DNA of 11,991 nucleotides from Woeseia sp. (GCA_018701055.1 JABIUH010000294.1:1-11991); one strand, 5' to 3'. Shown: positions 1-6,695, counted from the stretch's first letter. The notes: a model not told the origin generated them from the sequence alone. Numbers and translations are program-made.

Positions 1-1206
1 AAAGGCCGTCGCACCCTTTTCATCTTCCCCCAGCATCTTGTAGGCCATCTTAGTACCAAAAAAACTCGCACGCGCTACGCCAGAACCGCAGTAGCCCATC
101 GCATAGAAAAGCCCATCATGCTGCCCAAGATGGGGCACATGATCAAACGCGTAAGCAACCAGACCGGACCAGGAATGCGTAATTCCATGGCGTGCCAATT
201 GCGGAAAAACTTCCAGCATTGACTGCCGTAACAATTTAGCATTTTTCTCTGCATCATCGCGCGACGTCGCACGCCCACCAAACAATATCCTTCTATCGTC
301 CGGTGATGTTCTGTAGTACGCCATGATCCTCCGGCTATCACCGTAGCATCGACGCGTTGGCATCAATTCATCAATGAGTTCTGATGGTAATTTTTCAGTT
401 GCAATTATTGCGCTTCTAACCGGCATGATCCGTCGATTGAGCCATGGCGTAACCTTGGAGGTATAGCCATTGGTACAAACCGCCACTTGGCCCGACTTCA
501 CAATTCCCTTTGATGTCGTGATCTCAAATCCGTCGTCTTGCTTTGCAATACTGGTGACAGTCGTTTGCGTGGAAATATTGCATCCGGCCTCCTGGACAAT
601 GCGCACCAGACCGTCATGGTATTTGGCAGGATGCACAGCCGCGTCGATTTTGTACCGCACGCCACCAAAGAACCGATCGGATCCGATTTCTTCGCGGACA
701 CGTGCAGCGGGCAACATCTCAGCTTCAATTCCCGTCGCCTCTTTTTGAGCATCGACAGCGCGTGCCATCTCCTCATAATGAGCGGGTCGAGACGCGCATC
801 TAAATCGTCCGACGCGGCGAAAATCGCAGTCAATGTTTTCCGCCTCCAGAAGGTCGCGCATAAAATCGACGAAGCCAATACTCTCGCGAAGAATATTATG
901 GGTCCGCGCTTTGCCATAGAACGCCTGGAGCCCCTTAACGCCGAGCTTGTGAAAACTCGGACCCAGCATCCCACCATTTCGCGTGCTCGCGCCACAACCC
1001 AGGAACCCTTGCTCGCAAATCAACACAGACTTCCCAGCCCGAGCAAGAATACGGGCCGCGTTCAATCCTGTATACCCCGCGCCAACAATCAGGACGTCGA
1101 CATGCCCTGGAACACTTGAATCGGCCACATCCTGTCTCGGTACGTCATCCCACCAATAAGGTTCGTTGCTCATACCTGCGAAAACATCTGACATCTTAAT
1201 TACCAT
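1..1206 (-). CDS. FAD-dependent oxidoreductase, DAO family (partial, C-terminus beyond left edge)
   Basis: The minus strand is open from an ATG at 1206 to base 1, 402 codons without a stop; the end of the gene lies outside the window. Near the N-terminus the glycine-rich Rossmann motif GAGYTG (about residues 42-47) binds the ADP part of FAD, followed by an acidic residue after the second strand (CEQ, 64-66) and the signature ASTRNGG (73-79). Near the window edge GYCGSGVARA (371-380) is the second FAD-binding motif typical of the D-amino-acid oxidase superfamily. The closest known relatives by pattern are gamma-glutamylputrescine oxidase (PuuB)-like and related amine or amino-acid oxidases; the substrate cannot be read here. 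It is probably cytosolic. In-frame ATGs at 1206, 1194 and 1173 all lack a good ribosome site, so the start is uncertain. The gene is divergent from the NhaC-type antiporter with 120 bp between them. Confidence 0.9.
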   Translation of the reverse strand, partial: MVIKMSDVFAGMSNEPYWWDDVPRQDVADSSVPGHVDVLIVGAGYTGLNAARILARAGKSVLICEQGFLGCGASTRNGGMLGPSFHKLGVKGLQAFYGKARTHNILRESIGFVDFMRDLLEAENIDCDFRRVGRFRCASRPAHYEEMARAVDAQKEATGIEAEMLPAARVREEIGSDRFFGGVRYKIDAAVHPAKYHDGLVRIVQEAGCNISTQTTVTSIAKQDDGFEITTSKGIVKSGQVAVCTNGYTSKVTPWLNRRIMPVRSAIIATEKLPSELIDELMPTRRCYGDSRRIMAYYRTSPDDRRILFGGRATSRDDAEKNAKLLRQSMLEVFPQLARHGITHSWSGLVAYAFDHVPHLGQHDGLFYAMGYCGSGVARASFFGTKMAYKMLGEDEKGATAF

Positions 1207-1326
1207 AGCGCTGCAGCTTATTCCCGATTATGGGCATTGCTCCATAACAATGCATGCAGAGCAAAACTTCATGAGAAAATTCACGTGCTATGCTGACCAC
1301 CAACCCTAACAACAAATAAAACATTA

Positions 1327-2829
1327 ATGACCGACTACGGGTTTCTCTCCATCGTCCCGCCCCTTTTGACGATCGCGGTCGCGCTGTATAGCAAGAACGT
1401 GTTAGTAGCGCTAATTGTAGGCATCGCGAGCGGCTCCTTCATAATCGTTGATTTCGACCCGTTCAATATGATGCTGAACGCGATTGAGGAACAGGTTCTC
1501 GCTGAATTTACGGCCGGCACACAGTCGCAAGTCATCATCACCATGATGGTCATCGGTGGGTTCGTAAAACTCTTAGAAGTGTCCGGCGGCGCAAAGGCAT
1601 TTGCACAAAAAATGCTCTCTCTCGTTTCTACTCGGGCGCGCGCCCAGTTACTGGCTTGGGTATCCGGCCTCGCCATTTTTTTTACCGATTCAGGCAACGC
1701 GTTAATAATCGGACCGCTTTACCGATCAGTGTTCGATGAATTCAAACTGGCGCGGGAAAAATTGGCCTACATTCTCGACACAACATCCGCACCGATCAGC
1801 ATATTGATTCCATTCATCGGTTGGGGCGCGTACATCATGTCGCTGATCGAAAAATCGTATTCGGAGATCGGACTCGAGGAAAACGAATTCTCTGTCCTTA
1901 TTAACGTTATCCCCTATCAGTTCTATGCATTTCTTGCATTAGCCACGATCCCCATCGTTATTTACACGGGCAAAGACTACGGCCCCATGAGACGCGTGCA
2001 GGCTGAACATATCGCGTCAATCGAATCGGACCAGGCAAAACCAAAAGACGAAGACCCAATCTCTTCTGATGCAAATACCCCAGTCGGCATGTTTCTTTAC
2101 CCTCTGGGCGTCATGTTGGTGTTGGTGATCGGCCTAATCTCCTGGCACGCAACACACGGCGGCATAACCGGGGCCCATATTCGATCGACATTGATCCTCT
2201 CTTATCTAACAGCATCAGTTACCTGTATGGAAATGATGCGACGCCATCAGCAGCGCACCTACACAGAAATGATCGGCTTGTTCGTTAAGGGCGCAGAAAG
2301 TCTGGTCTACGTATCCATAATACTGGTGCTCGCTTGGGGCTTGAGTTCTGTCACAAGCGACCTACACACGGCCGACTATCTCGCCTCTCTGATTGGCGAT
2401 TCAGTCTCGCCGGTTTTCTTCCCGATGATCGTCTTTGCGCTCGGTGGGCTGATCTCTCTCTCGACAGGATCATCGTACGGCACATTCGCGATTTTGATGG
2501 CCATCGCCGTCCCAGTTGGCTTTGAACTCGGCGCATCCATGTATCTGACCATTGCTGCCGTACTTAGCGGCGGATTATTTGGCGATCACTGCTCGCCAAT
2601 CTTGGATACCACGGTACTTGCATCGGTCGGCGCGAATTGCAATCACCTCAGCCATGTCGTTACACAAGGTGCATACGCCGGCCTAACCGGATTTGTCACA
2701 CTGATCGCGTATTGGTTAGCGGGAATTTATGAAACACCCTTAGTTCTTCTAGTGGCAGTGGTGCTGTTATTCGTCTGCATGACATTGGCCATGCGCTTGT
2801 TCGGAGAGGATGTTACGCCGCAACAGTAG
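1327..2829 (+). CDS. nhaC: NhaC family Na+/H+ antiporter
   Basis: A complete 500-residue polytopic inner-membrane protein of the Na+/H+ antiporter family PF03553, usual length for NhaC-type carriers. Family hallmarks are FFTDSGNALIIGPLY (about 118-132), YILDTTSAPISILIPFIGWG (148-167), STGSSYGTFAI (379-389) and, most diagnostic, GDHCSPILDTT (419-429) followed by a conserved Asn/His-rich stretch ending HVVTQ. About a dozen hydrophobic segments span the chain, with a charged loop near 222-245. Known members exchange cytoplasmic Na+ for protons or organic substrates in alkaline or saline conditions; the exact substrate cannot be decided. The ATG follows an A-rich stretch without a clear Shine-Dalgarno. 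It ends 15 bp before the tail of the convergent pseudogene. The divergent oxidase may share its control region. Confidence 0.9.
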   Translation: MTDYGFLSIVPPLLTIAVALYSKNVLVALIVGIASGSFIIVDFDPFNMMLNAIEEQVLAEFTAGTQSQVIITMMVIGGFVKLLEVSGGAKAFAQKMLSLVSTRARAQLLAWVSGLAIFFTDSGNALIIGPLYRSVFDEFKLAREKLAYILDTTSAPISILIPFIGWGAYIMSLIEKSYSEIGLEENEFSVLINVIPYQFYAFLALATIPIVIYTGKDYGPMRRVQAEHIASIESDQAKPKDEDPISSDANTPVGMFLYPLGVMLVLVIGLISWHATHGGITGAHIRSTLILSYLTASVTCMEMMRRHQQRTYTEMIGLFVKGAESLVYVSIILVLAWGLSSVTSDLHTADYLASLIGDSVSPVFFPMIVFALGGLISLSTGSSYGTFAILMAIAVPVGFELGASMYLTIAAVLSGGLFGDHCSPILDTTVLASVGANCNHLSHVVTQGAYAGLTGFVTLIAYWLAGIYETPLVLLVAVVLLFVCMTLAMRLFGEDVTPQQ

Positions 2830-2844
2830 TTGTCTGTGCCCCGG

Positions 2845-3454
2845 TTAGTCTGCCGTTAAGTAGTTGTATTGATTGAGCTGTGATTGCCGCTGCGATGCAG
2901 GCTCCTCTCGTATGACCAAGCCGAATTCTTTGCCGATAAAATCCATTGCGGCTTCGGCCTCACTGACGCCGGAAAAGCCTTCGCCGATAACCATGCGTTC
3001 ATTGTAACGATTGACCGCCGAAACAGAATAGCGCACGACATGCTTAGTACCGGACTGCGATTGTGACGTAATTTTCTTACGAAAACGTACGAAATCTGCA
3101 GTCAACATTTTGCGAGAGCTGACCTTGAGTCCCAACACCCTCCGGATCGCATGTAGCTCACCGCCTCGCTTCACAACCTGCAGCGAATTGAGCATAAAAT
3201 AGAATGCGGAAACCACAATGATTGAGCCGACGAGTCCAAAAATTCCGCCCATGAATGGATGATTCTCCTGCGTCATCAGGAGCCAACCAACCCCCCCAAA
3301 ATATTGATCCAATCAAGAACCCCATGAACCCCATGAACCCAGACAACTTATTGCAGCCCATCGGATAAAACATGGATTTTCCATGCTTATCGAAATCGAC
3401 CTCAAAGTGCTTTTCTATCTCATCGTTGTCGATTTTTCGCTGTTCGGCCTTGCC
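2845..3454 (-). pseudogene. C-terminal remnant of a DUF3592-like membrane protein, frameshifted at a C7 run
   Basis: Reading the minus strand from 3454, one frame encodes GKAEQRKIDNDEIEKHFEV, then a hydrophobic MGFMGFLIGSIFW stretch. At the run of seven C (3291-3297) that frame diverges into non-protein-like sequence, while a second frame takes over and continues as VGWLLMTQENHPFMGG, a second membrane helix (GIFGLVGSIIVVSAFYFML) and a soluble tail ending at 2845. Removing one C joins the frames as SIFWGVGWLL. The downstream frame alone (155 codons) has only a TTG start at 3312 and no ribosome site, which supports a frameshift rather than a separate gene. From memory of the family, the two-helix unit and tail (SQSGTKHVVRY, GEGFSGVSEAEAAM) resemble the C-terminal half of larger DUF3592-type envelope proteins of unknown function. 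Two TGA codons precede residue 1, so the N-terminal part is missing. A sequencing error in the homopolymer is possible. Confidence 0.72.
3317..3340. repeat. Tandem 9-bp repeat, 2.7 copies
   Basis: GAACCCCAT occurs twice in full and once as GAACCC. On the minus strand it encodes a repeated Met-Gly-Phe in the first membrane helix of the decayed gene, so it is an in-frame micro-duplication. It lies about 20 bp from the C7 run where the frame is lost. Confidence 0.85.
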
Positions 3455-3478
3455 TCATCAATCGAAAAACCCGACAAC
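3425..3478. repeat. Imperfect inverted repeat at the left edge of the NTF2/CapA segment
   Basis: GTTGTCGATTTTTCG (3425-3439) is mirrored by CGAAAAACCCGACAAC (3463-3478), differing by one substitution and one inserted base, with a 23-bp spacer. The left arm is inside the decayed membrane-protein gene (coding Arg-Lys-Ile-Asp-Asn on the minus strand); the right arm lies just outside the point (about 3454) where similarity to that gene ends. There is no T-tract placed to make it a terminator for a known gene. Confidence 0.7.
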
Positions 3479-3506
3479 CTACCTGAACAAACCACCTCGG
3501 GGCACC

Positions 3507-3986
3507 ATGAGAAAAAAACTGGTTACGGTCCTTTTTCTGATCCTCTGCGCACACGCTTCCCTCGGAGCACAGGAGGCTCGACCCGATGACGTCTCTTCAA
3601 TCGACGGAATCATCCGAGGTTATTACGAGATAGTTTCTGGGCCGGAGGGCGAGGCCCCCGATGCAGCGCGCGATCGGAGTATTCACCATCCCAACGCGTG
3701 GGTAGCGCTCGCAGCCCTGAACGCGGTGGGACAGCCTGTGGTGAATATGATCACTCTGGACGAGTACCACGGAGAGGGACGCCCACCATCGGAGGGTTTT
3801 TGGGAATGGGAAACCGATCGAGTGGTTAGCCGCTCTGAGAACATGGTGCACGTCTGGAGTAACTACGCCTCTGCCCGAACCGAAGGCGGCAAGCCCTACA
3901 CAGGCAGGGTTAACAGCATCACGCTGTTTCACGACGGCACGCGCTGGTGGGTCATGGGCTGGATGTTCGACTCGGCAGTCGGCTGA
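3507..3986 (+). CDS. Exported NTF2-like (SnoaL/DUF4440-type) protein
   Basis: A 159-residue protein. The ATG at 3507 gives a clear signal peptide (MRKKLVTVLFLILCAHASLG, residues 1-20), so it is preferred over the longer open frame from 3372, whose first 45 codons are not protein-like and overlap the decayed neighbour. The mature part starts with a helix carrying SSIDGIIRGYYEIVSGP, followed by a strand-rich half (MVHVWSNYASAR, GRVNSITLFHDG, RWWVMGWMFDS). This is the layout of small cone-shaped NTF2-like domains, which may be enzymes or binding modules; no catalytic residue can be assigned. It probably acts in the periplasm. The ribosome site is weak. It lies 269 bp before the CapA-like gene on the same strand, and both are more GC-rich than the rest of the window, suggesting joint arrival. 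Confidence 0.8.
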   Translation: MRKKLVTVLFLILCAHASLGAQEARPDDVSSIDGIIRGYYEIVSGPEGEAPDAARDRSIHHPNAWVALAALNAVGQPVVNMITLDEYHGEGRPPSEGFWEWETDRVVSRSENMVHVWSNYASARTEGGKPYTGRVNSITLFHDGTRWWVMGWMFDSAVG

Positions 3987-4165
3987 GCGTGGGCCGCGCT
4001 ACTCCGGATCTGCCCCGACTAACAACACACAAGCGAGCACAAAGCCCGACATTGGACTGGGAGAGGAGAGGCCGAGGCCATGTCGATTCAAACGGCGCCC
4101 GTGACTCGAGATTTCACCCAGAGTTGATTGCGGACGCGTGAGGCAACAACGACCCGTTCGGGCGG

Positions 4166-4194
4166 GCGACAACAGGGTGGGTCTGGATTATAAT
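4166..4194 (+). promoter_or_regulatory. Candidate sigma70 promoter for the CapA-like gene
   Basis: A perfect -10 box TATAAT (4189-4194) lies 17 bp after GCGACA (4166-4171), which matches four of six -35 consensus bases. Transcription would start near 4201, inside the GCCCCG repeat, giving a leader of about 55 nt. This would let the CapA-like gene be expressed independently of the NTF2-like gene. Confidence 0.5.
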
Positions 4195-4215
4195 GCCCCG
4201 GCCCCGGCCCCGGCC
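4195..4215. repeat. (GCCCCG)3 GCC tandem hexamer
   Basis: Three perfect GCCCCG units plus GCC directly abut the TATAAT box and cover the expected transcription start. The run is partly self-complementary (GGCC/CCGG), so the 5' end of the transcript could fold tightly, and copy number could vary by slippage. Confidence 0.85.
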
Positions 4216-4255
4216 TTTTCCGGCACTCGCTAGTCCCACCGAATAGGGTTCGAAA

Positions 4256-5485
4256 ATGATTCGTCGCAGGTATGTTCTCTTCGCCTGGCTGCTTTCGGGC
4301 ATCCTTCTGACCGCCTGCGCACCCGACTCACCCGAGCCTGAACCGGAAGTCCGCGTTTTGCTCACCGGTCAGGCGTTGATCAAAAAGGATCCCAGACTTC
4401 GCTGGGACGATCCGTACGGAAGCTTACGCCCGATGCTGGATCGAGCCGACGTGGCGTTCACCAACTTCGAAATGGCAGTCCTGTCCGAGCGTGATCGCTG
4501 CGGGGTCCCAGCGGACTACGAGGTCTCCTTCGGGACGCCACGACTGTCTGAAGAGAGTCGCGCTGGAAACACAGGCGGGCCGCATGCTGTGGCGCCCGAC
4601 GTTATGAACTTCCTCGCTGCCCTCGGCTTCAACCTCATGTCCTTGTCGAACAACCATGCGTGGGATCTCGGCGACTGCGGGGTAGCCGCGACCCGCGAGG
4701 CCGCCGAGGCGAATCAAGTCACCCACGCCGGTACCGGATTGGACCGCGCTGTGGCGACGGCCCCCAGTTACCTGACTGTGGGTGACTTCACGATTGCTCT
4801 GATCGCGGCCACGACGAGCCATGACGAGAGGAACGCGATGGGTCACGCTGTGAACGGCGTCTGGACAGGGTGGCAGGAAGACGTCGATCGTAATCTAGCG
4901 GCGGTGCGTGAGGCTGCTGCGAACGCCGACTTTGTGCTCTACTATCAGCATTTCCAGATTGACAGTGATGAGTTCGCAGATGTCGCCCCCGGTGAGTCGA
5001 CAGAGGACGGGCACGTGTGGGTGGAAAGCGTTTCGGATTGGCAGACTGATTTTGCCCACGCCGTGCTCGATGCGGGCGCATCCATGTATCTGGGGCACGG
5101 GCACCGCGCCTTCGACGGAGTCGAGGTGTACGACGGGAAGCCACTACTCCGTCAGCTTGGCGGATTGGCATACCAGGGGTTAAACCCGCAGGTTGGAGGG
5201 TATGAGGAGCACCGCCCTTGGGAGGGACTGGTCGCGGAGCTCATTGTTCGCCATGGCCGGGTTGAGCGGATCGACTTCGTGCCGCTCAATCTTGATGAGG
5301 GTGAGAACTACCGTAGCGACTACGAGGACCTAGAGTTCCTGTCGCGCCGCGGTCTCGCGGAGCTCGCGACGGGGCCGCTCACGTCGTCGATCCTCAGCCG
5401 ATTCCGTGACCTGTCAGCCGTCTATGGTACAGAGTTGACGATCACCGATACTCGTGCGACCCTGGAAATTGCACGGCCGAACTGA
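4256..5485 (+). CDS. CapA-family (poly-gamma-glutamate synthesis-like) lipoprotein
   Basis: A 409-residue protein with a lipoprotein signal peptide and lipobox LTAC (18-21); residue +2 is Ala, which favours the outer membrane. The rest fits the PGA_cap metallophosphatase-like fold of CapA: DVAFTNFEMAV, LSLSN-like core LMSLSNNHAWDLGDCG with NNH at 132-134, VLYYQHFQ, and LGHGHRAFDG with His at 281 and 283. These are the usual metal-ligand positions. Where most CapA proteins have Gly-Asp at the first strand, this one has TGQALI, so one ligand is replaced by Gln. Classical CapA takes part in export or anchoring of poly-gamma-glutamate, but no capB or capC lies nearby, so that role is not supported here; a hydrolase or binding role at the envelope is as likely. 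AGGG upstream of the ATG supports the start. GC-rich codon use differs from the flanking genes. Confidence 0.85.
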   Translation: MIRRRYVLFAWLLSGILLTACAPDSPEPEPEVRVLLTGQALIKKDPRLRWDDPYGSLRPMLDRADVAFTNFEMAVLSERDRCGVPADYEVSFGTPRLSEESRAGNTGGPHAVAPDVMNFLAALGFNLMSLSNNHAWDLGDCGVAATREAAEANQVTHAGTGLDRAVATAPSYLTVGDFTIALIAATTSHDERNAMGHAVNGVWTGWQEDVDRNLAAVREAAANADFVLYYQHFQIDSDEFADVAPGESTEDGHVWVESVSDWQTDFAHAVLDAGASMYLGHGHRAFDGVEVYDGKPLLRQLGGLAYQGLNPQVGGYEEHRPWEGLVAELIVRHGRVERIDFVPLNLDEGENYRSDYEDLEFLSRRGLAELATGPLTSSILSRFRDLSAVYGTELTITDTRATLEIARPN

Positions 5486-5546
5486 CGACCGCTCAGGCGA
5501 CCAGCACGCATGATGCCAGGCGATAATAGCCCGAAGGGAGAAGTGC

Positions 5547-5924
5547 ATGTCTACGTCGCGCTTCACCTTTGTCCAACATTGATTGCTCTGCTGTTGCGTA
5601 AACAGGTACGTCGTAGTCGCGATCTAGATCAATGCCGGCCAGACTTTATTTTAGGTTCAAGCGCAAAATGTGATAGCTGTCTTCGCTCGTATCGGCATCA
5701 GACTCGGCTAGGTCCACCGGAGCATCAAAACCGAATGTAAGTCGTGACCCGTCTGATACAGCAGCGCAATGTGCAACTTGCCGATCTTGCCATTTAGCAC
5801 TTTCGCGACGACTGCGATTGTCGGCCGACCCGGATACGTAGCTGTGAAGATTGCTAAGCGTCAGGCTGAATTGATTGCCGATCTCAAACGGACAATTTTC
5901 TCGAAAAATGCCTAAATGCAGCAA
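5547..5924 (-). pseudogene. Middle-domain remnant of a DUF3592-like membrane protein with in-frame stop
   Basis: On the minus strand an open frame begins near 5924 without a proper start (TTG, no ribosome site) and encodes FSLTLSNLHSYVSGSADNRS, then SAKWQDRQVA and a segment ending YHILRLNLK before a TAA at 5646-5648. Beyond the stop the same frame continues as SLAGIDLDRDYDVPVYATAE and QSMLDKGEARRRH to about 5547. From memory of DUF3592-type proteins, a disulfide- or glycine-rich strand domain with SGSxxNRS and WQD is followed by a strand ending in D-Y-x-V-P-V, so the sequence past the stop belongs to the same protein. The gene is therefore cut by a nonsense codon and lacks N- and C-terminal parts. 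The missing C-terminal type of sequence is found on the same strand at 2845-3454, across the NTF2/CapA segment. Confidence 0.65.
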
Positions 5925-6164
5925 TTTAGGATTTCAGCCTGCCTGAGCATCGTCATACACTAACAAACGCAGATACCGAATGCTTTACGCAGAATCACCT
6001 TTGTTCCGTCGACAGATGACGATTGGGAATTGAAGCCGGCGATTTCATCAGATGCGGGCCAGAACTGGCTGAGGGTTTACAGAATACAGGCATTAACCCC
6101 CCCTAAGACGGGCTCTCCGGACGTCTTATTACAGACATGTGGTTGAATTTCATCAGGAAATCAC
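5925..6164. other. Gene-poor region upstream of the cspA promoter
   Basis: No complete gene is visible. A minus-strand open stretch of about 35 codons (from about 6064, FWPASDEIAGFNSQSSS and onward) has a protein-like composition but I do not recognise it and it lacks a start; it may be further debris. A run of seven C (6097-6103) is followed by a 7-bp inverted repeat TAAGACG/CGTCTTA (6104-6110 and 6122-6128) with an 11-base loop and no T-tract on either strand. Confidence 0.5.
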
Positions 6165-6192
6165 TTGACACGGCCATCTCCAGGGTTATAAT
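6165..6192 (+). promoter_or_regulatory. Consensus sigma70 promoter of cspA
   Basis: TTGACA (6165-6170) and TATAAT (6187-6192), both perfect, are separated by 16 bp. Transcription should start near 6199, about 136 nt before the cspA start codon. It is the best promoter in the window. Confidence 0.85.
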
Positions 6193-6198
6193 TCGTCC

Positions 6199-6334
6199 TG
6201 CTTGTAAGTCAGCAATGTATTTATGTCCCAGCCCGAGTTGTATTTCGTCCTGTTTTTCATAAGTAGCAGCAAACTTCTAGCGCAACAGCCCTTTTTTATT
6301 AGGGCATAAACTTTTGATTTAATAGGAATTAATA
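6199..6334 (+). promoter_or_regulatory. Long 5' leader of cspA, possible temperature-responsive RNA
   Basis: About 136 nt of untranslated leader, comparable to the long leaders of enterobacterial cspA mRNAs, which refold with temperature and control stability and translation. It contains a 9-bp direct repeat TTCGTCCTG (6192-6200 and 6244-6252), each copy followed by a T-rich tract and AAGT plus AGCA, and a small hairpin GCCCT/AGGGC (6288-6305) with a U-rich loop shortly before the ribosome site AGGA (6324-6327, 7 bp before ATG). I did not find the E. coli cold-box sequence. The role in regulation is inference. Confidence 0.55.
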
Positions 6335-6541
6335 ATGTCTACAACTACTGGAACCGTTAAATGGTTCAACGAAGCTAAGGGCTTTGGCTTTATCGAGCAA
6401 GAATCAGGCCCTGACGTTTTTGCCCACTTCAGTAATATTTCTGGCGACGGCTTCAAAACGCTGGCAGAAGGCCAGAAAGTTGAGTTCACTGTCACACAAG
6501 GTCAAAAAGGACCGCAGGCAGAGAACATCGTCGCAGTTTAA
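6335..6541 (+). CDS. cspA: CspA-family cold-shock protein
   Basis: A complete 68-residue single cold-shock domain, the normal length for CspA-type proteins. The beta-barrel RNA-binding motifs are present: KGFGFIEQ (15-22, RNP1) and DVFAHFS (27-33, RNP2), with the usual GTVKWFN start and ENIVAV end. These proteins bind single-stranded RNA and DNA in the cytoplasm, melt secondary structure and act as RNA chaperones or antiterminators, often but not always on cold shock. AGGA at ideal spacing supports the start. The gene is monocistronic: own consensus promoter, long leader and strong terminator. Which csp paralogue this is cannot be told, so the symbol is by family. Confidence 0.96.
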   Translation: MSTTTGTVKWFNEAKGFGFIEQESGPDVFAHFSNISGDGFKTLAEGQKVEFTVTQGQKGPQAENIVAV

Positions 6542-6564
6542 TCCGACGACAACTTGCTAGAACT

Positions 6565-6597
6565 AAAGGCGGGACCCTTGTGGTCCCGCCTTTTTTT
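6565..6597 (+). terminator. Rho-independent terminator of cspA
   Basis: A perfect stem AAAGGCGGGACC / GGTCCCGCCTTT (6565-6576 and 6582-6593) with loop CTTGT and a run of seven T (6591-6597), 23 bp after the cspA stop. Because the stem is flanked by A's on the left it could also work weakly on the other strand. A partial echo, CCCGCCTTTTT, occurs about 45 bp further on without a stem. Confidence 0.95.
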
Positions 6598-6695
6598 GTG
6601 GAAACGGGCCATCTTCATTTTCGACTAGAATCCCGCCTTTTTAATAGCCGCAAACGCCAAATGTCATCGTTGAAGCCTTTTGAGATTAATCCAGC

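Larger units (their letters stand above)
3987..4255 (+). other. Intergenic region between NTF2-like and CapA-like genes
   Basis: No convincing gene. Short open frames here continue out of neighbouring frames and look like noise. The stretch holds a plausible sigma70 promoter and a GC-rich hexamer repeat, listed separately, and ends with a usable ribosome site (AGGG about 7 bp before the CapA start). Confidence 0.6.

Noticed and set aside
498..1119. Overlapping open frames on both strands of 165 and 193 codons
   Set aside because: They lie in other frames of the oxidoreductase gene and their translations are rich in Arg, Ser and Cys with no recognisable domain.
1260..1310. Promoter for the NhaC-type gene (TTCATG and TATGCT)
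   Set aside because: The spacing is 15 bp and the -35 match is poor.
3372..3506. Longer N-terminus for the NTF2-like protein
   Set aside because: The extra 45 codons are not protein-like, overlap the decayed minus-strand gene and would bury the clear signal peptide at 3507.
4788..5183. Open frames antisense to and within the CapA gene
   Set aside because: Arg/Pro-rich translations typical of shadows in a GC-rich gene.
5510..5740. Plus-strand 76-codon open frame after CapA
   Set aside because: It is antisense to the remnant whose minus-strand translation shows family-like motifs; no domain or ribosome site.
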